NCBI GenBank assembly: GCA_947259675.1
Contig: CAMYNE010000248.1
Location: forward strand, 1 to 9,302
Direction of reading: 5' to 3'
Source of the DNA: an uncultured Pirellulaceae bacterium
GTDB lineage: Bacteria > Planctomycetota > Planctomycetia > Pirellulales > Pirellulaceae
DNA length: 9,302 nt
Part shown: positions 5,491-9,302 of the stretch, one piece after another
Layout of the letters: each line of letters starts with the position of its first letter
How positions within the stretch are numbered: position 1 is the stretch's first letter
Position numbers and translations under genes: made by a program
Notes under the pieces: generated by a model
Seen by the model: only the letters and a program-made list of their open reading frames with translations
Databases searched by the model: none
What the model was told of the DNA's origin: nothing

Positions 5491-7041
5491 CTACTTTCTT
5501 ACAGAGACGCGTTGCAATTTTTGGCGCCGAGATTTTTCGATCGCGTTGGCAAGTTGACGAGCGGTTTGGAAACGCATTCTTAAAAGCTGTCCGTAAACTC
5601 TTAGCGAGAGATCTTCTTCCGCGAATTTGCGGTTAAGGCGGCCAGAAACATATCCCGTTGATCGGTTTTCGATTTTGTCGAGGGCTTCGTAGACTTCACT
5701 GGGGATTTTTATCTGAGCCATCGCTCTCTTGGCCGCCAGTTTGCAATCCTGAGTTGCTTTCCGGGCGATTTTCAAATAGGCGTCACGATGATTTTCATCG
5801 CCTTTTAGTTCAGCCGCGACATTATAGCCGTCAATTCCTTGCCGTCTTTCCTGTTCACTCATCTCATTATGAAAAACGGTGTTTGCATAGGCGCGAGCAT
5901 AAATCACGCAAGCCAAACTTGCCATCTGGCTATCCATGGTTTTGGCGATCATTGCCAGTCGCTCCCTGTTTTCGTACTCCAGCTCCAGCCAGATCACAAT
6001 GTGGTAAGCCAATCGTCCGATGTCGATGAGTCCGAGGACGGCTCCAACAACGATGAAGGCTCGGCTGCCTACCCGCGCACCGATGCCGCCGTACCGAGCA
6101 ATCACTTCCAGAACTTTTGAGTTGCGGACGAGGAAGGTTGAAAGCGAGGCGAGGCGAGTTCCGGATAGGACAGAACCGATTCGAGTGAACCATTTGACAT
6201 CAGGGCGGAAAGCGAGTTTTACTTTCACCACTCCGTCCAGTCCGGTAAAACCCTTATCGTTTTCAGGGGCACGAAACTTGCATCCCACCGAAACCTGCAC
6301 CACAAACGGGTATTCGCTGGTCTGTAATTTTAAATCGAGAGAGGGTGCTTTCAGATCATACGCACCGGCCAGTTTGAGAACCTCCAGGATTCCCAGTGAT
6401 TTGAGGAAATCAAGAATCATGTTTTCGTCATCTGAATCACCTATTTGAATCCCAAATGCCAGATTCGGAATCAGGTTGGCAAGTTGGTTTTGCAATTTAC
6501 GATCGCGGCGTTTGACGGCTCTTTGTCTTTTTGCCGTTGACTGATTGTGTATCGAAGCTCTTTTTTCGAACGCTGAAAAGTTCTTTTCAGTCTTGGTCAG
6601 ATTGAAATCCATGACAAACGCGATGTTGTCATTGATTTTGGTTTTATGAGCGATCGCCGCTTCTTTGAATTTGTTACGAATGTTGGGGCGCATCCCATCC
6701 GCTTTGATTTTTAGTTTCGCGCTGGCCTTGCCGGCCTTTTGGGTAAGCGCAAACGTATAGTCGATTTTTCCGGAGGCCCACGCATTTTTGAATTCGGTCG
6801 ATCCCGCCGGGAGATCGAACCCGGTGTTCGCTGCCGAATCGATGGATTCCAACAGCTTTCCGCCACCTGTTTGGGCACCGATGGATCCCGGTCGGGAGCC
6901 GTTTGCTCGCGGGTTCAAACCCGGAATCGGACAGACTTCACCCGTTGCCTGGGAGAAGGTGGGAAAGTGTGAAAGTGGTTTATACACATCGGTGTCAAAA
7001 AACTCGGTTTTGACAGGACCGTATTGCCTTTGGTTGCTCAT
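5491..7041 (-). CDS. Hypothetical protein, 516 residues, one hydrophobic segment
   Basis: I do not recognise this protein. From the ATG at 7041 it begins MSNQRQYGPVKTEFF with no signal peptide. Residues about 35-70 are Gly/Pro-rich, and 88-150 and 235-285 alternate charged and hydrophobic residues as in beta sheet. Residues 172-183 are very basic (KRQRAVKRRDRK). A glycine-containing hydrophobic segment spans about 329-353 (FIVVGAVLGLIDIGRLAYHI). The last 160 residues are helical and charged, rich in Ala, Lys, Glu and Arg. Absence of a signal peptide together with one internal hydrophobic helix could fit a secreted effector, a pore-forming or structural protein, but nothing proves it. A TTG at 7059 would add six residues. 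The ATG is preferred, with GGATGGGA 8-16 bases upstream. It stands alone between a repeat-rich region and the divergent Mrp genes. Confidence 0.75.
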   Translation of the reverse strand: MSNQRQYGPVKTEFFDTDVYKPLSHFPTFSQATGEVCPIPGLNPRANGSRPGSIGAQTGGGKLLESIDSAANTGFDLPAGSTEFKNAWASGKIDYTFALTQKAGKASAKLKIKADGMRPNIRNKFKEAAIAHKTKINDNIAFVMDFNLTKTEKNFSAFEKRASIHNQSTAKRQRAVKRRDRKLQNQLANLIPNLAFGIQIGDSDDENMILDFLKSLGILEVLKLAGAYDLKAPSLDLKLQTSEYPFVVQVSVGCKFRAPENDKGFTGLDGVVKVKLAFRPDVKWFTRIGSVLSGTRLASLSTFLVRNSKVLEVIARYGGIGARVGSRAFIVVGAVLGLIDIGRLAYHIVIWLELEYENRERLAMIAKTMDSQMASLACVIYARAYANTVFHNEMSEQERRQGIDGYNVAAELKGDENHRDAYLKIARKATQDCKLAAKRAMAQIKIPSEVYEALDKIENRSTGYVSGRLNRKFAEEDLSLRVYGQLLRMRFQTARQLANAIEKSRRQKLQRVSVRK

Positions 7042-7473
7042 GACTTGATTCCCATCCAATAGATTTGACAGTTCGCTTTCGCGGGAAGAGATTGGTGATT
7101 CCGATCCCAGAGATCCATAACGCCAGACAATCGGATGTGAAATTCAATCGAAATGGGAAAGAAATCCAAAAAGACTAATTTTGGCGGGTAAGACGCCGAA
7201 AATTCTGTACGTCAGCCTGTCCCGGGCTCGCCTATTGTTGCTGTTCGAGATACGAAACGGCATAAAAAATGCCAGCCAGTCCGTTGACATCGCGTACGAG
7301 AGATCGGCGGGAGCGACATACTACTTTTGAGATAAGGCTGGGCCTGATCCGTTCGCCAAACGGTAAACGCGTTCCATCGCGTTGTGCGGCCCTTCCCCGG
7401 CATGAGTGGTCTTTTTGATGTGGAAACAGGCGATTATATTACCTCGTTTCACCGTGACTCGTTGAATGGAATC
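7042..7473. promoter_or_regulatory. Divergent region with hairpins and a foldable mrpE leader
   Basis: This 432-bp gene-free stretch lies between the minus-strand hypothetical gene and mrpE. It holds an inverted repeat AATTTTGGCG/CGCCGAAAATT (7177-7204, one-base bulge), a perfect hairpin GGCAT-AAAAA-ATGCC (7259-7273), and a three-helix arrangement at 7340-7392 described separately. The frame of mrpE is open back to 7384, but the MrpE family starts at its first membrane helix, so 7384-7473 is treated as leader. No confident promoter boxes were found. Confidence 0.45.
7340..7392 (+). ncRNA. Candidate structured RNA leader of the mrp operon (three-helix junction)
   Basis: GGGCC (7340-7344) pairs with GGCCC (7388-7392) and encloses two perfect hairpins: CCGTT-CGCCA-AACGG (7349-7363) and AACGCG-TTCCAT-CGCGTT (7366-7383). 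Together they form a compact three-way junction, ending 81 bases before the mrpE ATG. It matches no riboswitch class that I can name. The helices are short, so chance folding cannot be excluded. Confidence 0.35.
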
Positions 7474-7956
7474 ATGAAGTATTCCCTCGCGCTCGGCGCA
7501 ACCTTGTTCGCTTTCTGGTTGCTCTGGTCGGGCCATTATGACAAGCCGTTTATTATCGTCCTTGGTGCGATTTCCTGCCTCTTTTGCCTATGGTTATCGA
7601 TGCGGATGGGGATCGTTGACGAAGAAGGAGCACCCGTGCAAATGGGTATTCGCCCATTCACAAAATATGGTCCCTATTTGGTTAAGGAAATCATAATTTC
7701 AAATATCGCAGTCACGAAAATAATCTGCTCGCCCGCAATGCCCTTGCAACGCAATATGATTGTCGTCAGCGCGAATCAAAAAAGCGAGCTGGGCCGAGTC
7801 ATTCTGGCTAATTCGATCACGCTGACACCCGGCACCATCTCCGTCAGATTGGAGCATGACAAAATTTGCGTGCACGCACTGTCGTTCGCAGGAGCTGAAG
7901 AAGATCTCTCCGGTGAAATGGGCCGTCGTGTTTGTGAACTGGAGAACACCAGCTGA
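7474..7956 (+). CDS. mrpE: Na+/H+ antiporter subunit MrpE
   Basis: This 160-residue protein matches MrpE/MnhE in length and form. Two N-terminal membrane helices (about 4-44, MKYSLALGATLFAFWLLWSG and FIIVLGAISCLFCLWLS) are followed by a cytoplasmic domain with LVKEIIISNIAVTKII and the family-typical ANSITLTPGTISV. Mrp complexes exchange cytoplasmic Na+ for external protons across the inner membrane; MrpE helps assemble and stabilise the complex. The ATG at 7474 is chosen because family members begin at this membrane helix; GTG 7384 or ATG 7402 would add a polar extension. A weak TGGA lies upstream. The stop shares its last base with the ATG of mrpF (TGATG), so translation is probably coupled. 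Confidence 0.92.
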   Translation: MKYSLALGATLFAFWLLWSGHYDKPFIIVLGAISCLFCLWLSMRMGIVDEEGAPVQMGIRPFTKYGPYLVKEIIISNIAVTKIICSPAMPLQRNMIVVSANQKSELGRVILANSITLTPGTISVRLEHDKICVHALSFAGAEEDLSGEMGRRVCELENTS

Positions 7957-8234
7957 TGTTCGTCGTCGCCTCTATAGCGGTTCTTGTCACGATGACGCTC
8001 GCACTAATCCGCGCGATGCTTGGACCGACCGTCTTTGATCGTGTGCTTGCGCTCAACATGTTCGGAACGAAAACGGTACTGCTGATTTGTGTGGTTGGGT
8101 TTATGACCGAACGAACCGACTTTCTAGATCTCGCGCTGTTATACAGCCTGATGAACTTTATCGGGATGGTTGCGTTGTTACGTTTCTCTCAGTTCGGCAA
8201 CTTTGGACACAGCGAAACAGAGGGCCAATCATGA
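7956..8234 (+). CDS. mrpF: Na+/H+ antiporter subunit MrpF
   Basis: This 92-residue membrane protein has three hydrophobic helices. It carries the family signature RAMLGPTVFDRVLALN (19-34), including conserved P24, D28 and N34, followed by a second helix and LLYSLMNFIGMVALLRF. MrpF is a small subunit of the Mrp/Mnh cation-proton antiporter. Its start overlaps the mrpE stop by one base and its end overlaps mrpG by four bases (ATGA). That is the expected E-F-G order and indicates one operon. Length and motifs are normal. Confidence 0.93.
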   Translation: MFVVASIAVLVTMTLALIRAMLGPTVFDRVLALNMFGTKTVLLICVVGFMTERTDFLDLALLYSLMNFIGMVALLRFSQFGNFGHSETEGQS

Positions 8235-8569
8235 TCGTGCTGGACATTTTTAGTTGGGCGTTTCTGATTGCCGGTTCGTTCTTTTCAATCGTCGGTGGAA
8301 TTGGAATTGTGCGATTGCCCGAGTTTTTTTCGCGAATGCACGGAGGAGGTATCACCGATACGCTGGGCGCTGCACTGATTATCATCGGACTGGTGTTACA
8401 GGCTCCAGTCGTAATTAGTTCTCCGAAGGACGCCGTGCTAGTGGCCGTCAAATTGCTGATGATTTTGTTTTTTCTGCTGGTCACCAGCCCCAGCTCATGT
8501 CACGCGTTAGCCAAGTCGGCGATGTCGCAAGGACTGGAACCCGAATTGGACAACAACAAGAACAGTTGA
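8231..8569 (+). CDS. mrpG: Na+/H+ antiporter subunit MrpG
   Basis: This 112-residue protein has three predicted membrane helices (about 6-26, 44-64 and 68-90). The family hallmark is GIGIVRLPEFFSRMHGGGITDTLGAAL (28-54). The C-terminal tail is polar. MrpG is the PhaG/MnhG/YufB-type subunit of the antiporter. The ATG at 8231 overlaps the mrpF stop by four bases and gives the normal family N terminus, although the frame is open from 8087. The gap to mrpB is 34 bp. Confidence 0.93.
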   Translation: MIVLDIFSWAFLIAGSFFSIVGGIGIVRLPEFFSRMHGGGITDTLGAALIIIGLVLQAPVVISSPKDAVLVAVKLLMILFFLLVTSPSSCHALAKSAMSQGLEPELDNNKNS

Positions 8570-8603
8570 TAAACGACCGAAGCATCAAACCGTTGTAGAA
8601 GAA

Positions 8604-9194
8604 ATGATCATCATTGACATCGCAATTCTCGCATTGCTGGCAGCAACTGCGGTGACTGTTGCTCGCATTCAAAACCTGTGGGCTGCCGTGATGTTCACTG
8701 GCATCTACAGCTTTCTTGGCGCGAGTTGGATGTTGATTCTCGATGCGCCCGACGTCGCATTCACGGAAGCAGCGGTCGGTGCTGGAATTGCAACTGTATT
8801 GATGTTGGGTACGTTGGCGTTAACGGGATTGAAAGAAAAACCAATCACAAAATTCCCCCTCGGGTCGCTACTGGTGGTGACAATAACGGGGATTACATTG
8901 GTTTATGGGACGTTGGACATGCCGCGATTTGGTGATCCCAACGCACCGATTCACCTTCATCCCAGCCCGACGTTTGTCGAAAAATCGCAACCTGATATGC
9001 ACGGGCTGCCGAACGTAGTGACGGCCGTGTTAGCCAGCTACCGAGGCTACGATACGCTTGGCGAAACGGCCGTGAAAGCTCGCGGAGATGCCGAATGTCG
9101 GGGAAAGTGCGCCGCATCATCAAGGAGAGCCGGCAGCATTTGTCGGGACATCGTTCGGGAAGGATCACAGCCCACTACTCAGCAGCCGAATTAG
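8604..9194 (+). CDS. mrpB: Na+/H+ antiporter subunit MrpB, C terminus replaced
   Basis: Residues 1-157 look like a normal MrpB with the DUF4040-type N terminus. They contain RIQNLWAAVMFTGIYSFLGA, then DAPDVAFTEAAVGAGIATVLMLG, then YGTLDMPRFGDPNAPIHLH, and finally NVVTAVLASYRGYDTLGETAV. Here family members continue with another hydrophobic stretch (typically VxFTAGxGVLLLL), but this reading becomes KARGDAECRGKCAASSRRAG and ends at 9194, with no hydrophobic helix. The break is at about 9075, where sequence from a tyrosine recombinase begins in another frame. The product would therefore lack its last membrane helix and is probably impaired. No mrpC, mrpD or mrpA is seen downstream in this window. 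The ATG at 8604 has a weak AGAAGAA upstream. Confidence 0.85.
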   Translation: MIIIDIAILALLAATAVTVARIQNLWAAVMFTGIYSFLGASWMLILDAPDVAFTEAAVGAGIATVLMLGTLALTGLKEKPITKFPLGSLLVVTITGITLVYGTLDMPRFGDPNAPIHLHPSPTFVEKSQPDMHGLPNVVTAVLASYRGYDTLGETAVKARGDAECRGKCAASSRRAGSICRDIVREGSQPTTQQPN

Positions 9195-9289
9195 GCAATT
9201 TGCTCCCGGCTGCTAACCGAGTCGTCGGGGAGGGGTCACGCAAGACTCCCGCACTGTTCGTTTTAAAGAAAAAAGCAGCTAGCGCCTGA
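9075..9289 (+). pseudogene. C-terminal fragment of a tyrosine recombinase (phage-type integrase)
   Basis: In the frame ending at TGA 9287-9289 the sequence reads HLSGHRSGRITAHYSAAELG, then NLLPAANRVV and SRKTPALFVLKKK. The GH followed nine residues later by Y in the context HYS is the end of the catalytic domain of tyrosine recombinases, with the nucleophilic Tyr in ITAHYSAAEL. The upstream catalytic R-K-HxxR part is absent, since mrpB precedes directly. An internal ATG at 9095 could start a 64-residue peptide, but it would have no recombinase activity. The fragment lies on the same strand as mrpB but in another frame. Confidence 0.7.
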
Positions 9290-9302
9290 GGCACTAACTG
9301 CT

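Noticed and set aside
7212..7536. Minus-strand open frames over the mrpE leader
   Set aside because: They encode low-complexity products without domains and overlap the real mrpE start.
8087..8230. Longer N terminus for mrpG from a start at 8087
   Set aside because: The extra 48 residues are out-of-frame mrpF sequence; the family N terminus begins at 8231 with the usual four-base overlap.
9232..9302. tRNA or attachment site after the recombinase fragment
   Set aside because: No cloverleaf or repeat of upstream sequence could be found in the last 70 bases.

Overview
The window most likely comes from a planctomycete-type bacterium. The evidence is indirect: an alternative complex III pentahaem cytochrome with planctomycete-like sequence, a receiver + RsbW-like ATPase fusion of a kind I associate with Planctomycetes, starts often without clear Shine-Dalgarno sites, and moderate GC with palindromic intergenic repeats. 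No rRNA or tRNA is present to fix the taxonomy, so this is inference.

Layout. (1) Positions 1-535, minus strand: the 5' part of actA, the multihaem cytochrome subunit of the quinol-oxidising alternative complex III, running off the left edge. (2) 536-1116: about 580 bp without a convincing gene, holding an 85-bp palindromic repeat. (3) 1117-2985, minus strand: a redox two-component pair, RegA-type regulator and RegB-type sensor kinase. The kinase keeps the quinone-site motif GGxxNPF and the redox-active cysteine of the family. (4) 3109-3672, plus strand: a single-pass membrane protein of unknown function, divergent from regB. (5) 3858-4736, plus strand: a degenerate receiver domain fused to an RsbW-like HATPase. 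The phosphoacceptor Asp is Ala and the signalling Lys is Arg. (6) 4737-5490: a 754-bp stretch with a 135-bp element that can form a 24-bp helix, the remains of a small lipoprotein gene with two tandem in-frame TGA codons, and further palindromic repeats. (7) 5491-7041, minus strand: an unrecognised 516-residue protein with one hydrophobic segment. (8) 7042-7473: a divergent intergenic region with a foldable leader. (9) 7474 to about 9074, plus strand: mrpE-mrpF-mrpG-mrpB of a multisubunit Na+/H+ antiporter, with E/F/G overlapping start-to-stop. (10) About 9075-9289: the C-terminal end of a tyrosine recombinase, which replaces the last part of mrpB.

How the parts may work together. A quinone- and redox-sensing RegBA pair next to the first gene of a quinol-oxidising respiratory complex suggests that electron-transport genes are regulated by quinone-pool redox state. 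This is inference from family knowledge and adjacency. The Mrp antiporter genes belong to ion homeostasis. Their abrupt junction with a recombinase fragment marks either an integration or deletion boundary or a chimeric join at the end of the assembled sequence.

The strongest items for a second look are the mrpB/recombinase junction, the 135-bp structured element whose non-Watson-Crick pairs are all G-U on one strand, the unphosphorylatable receiver, the double-TGA lipoprotein, and the three-helix leader before mrpE.
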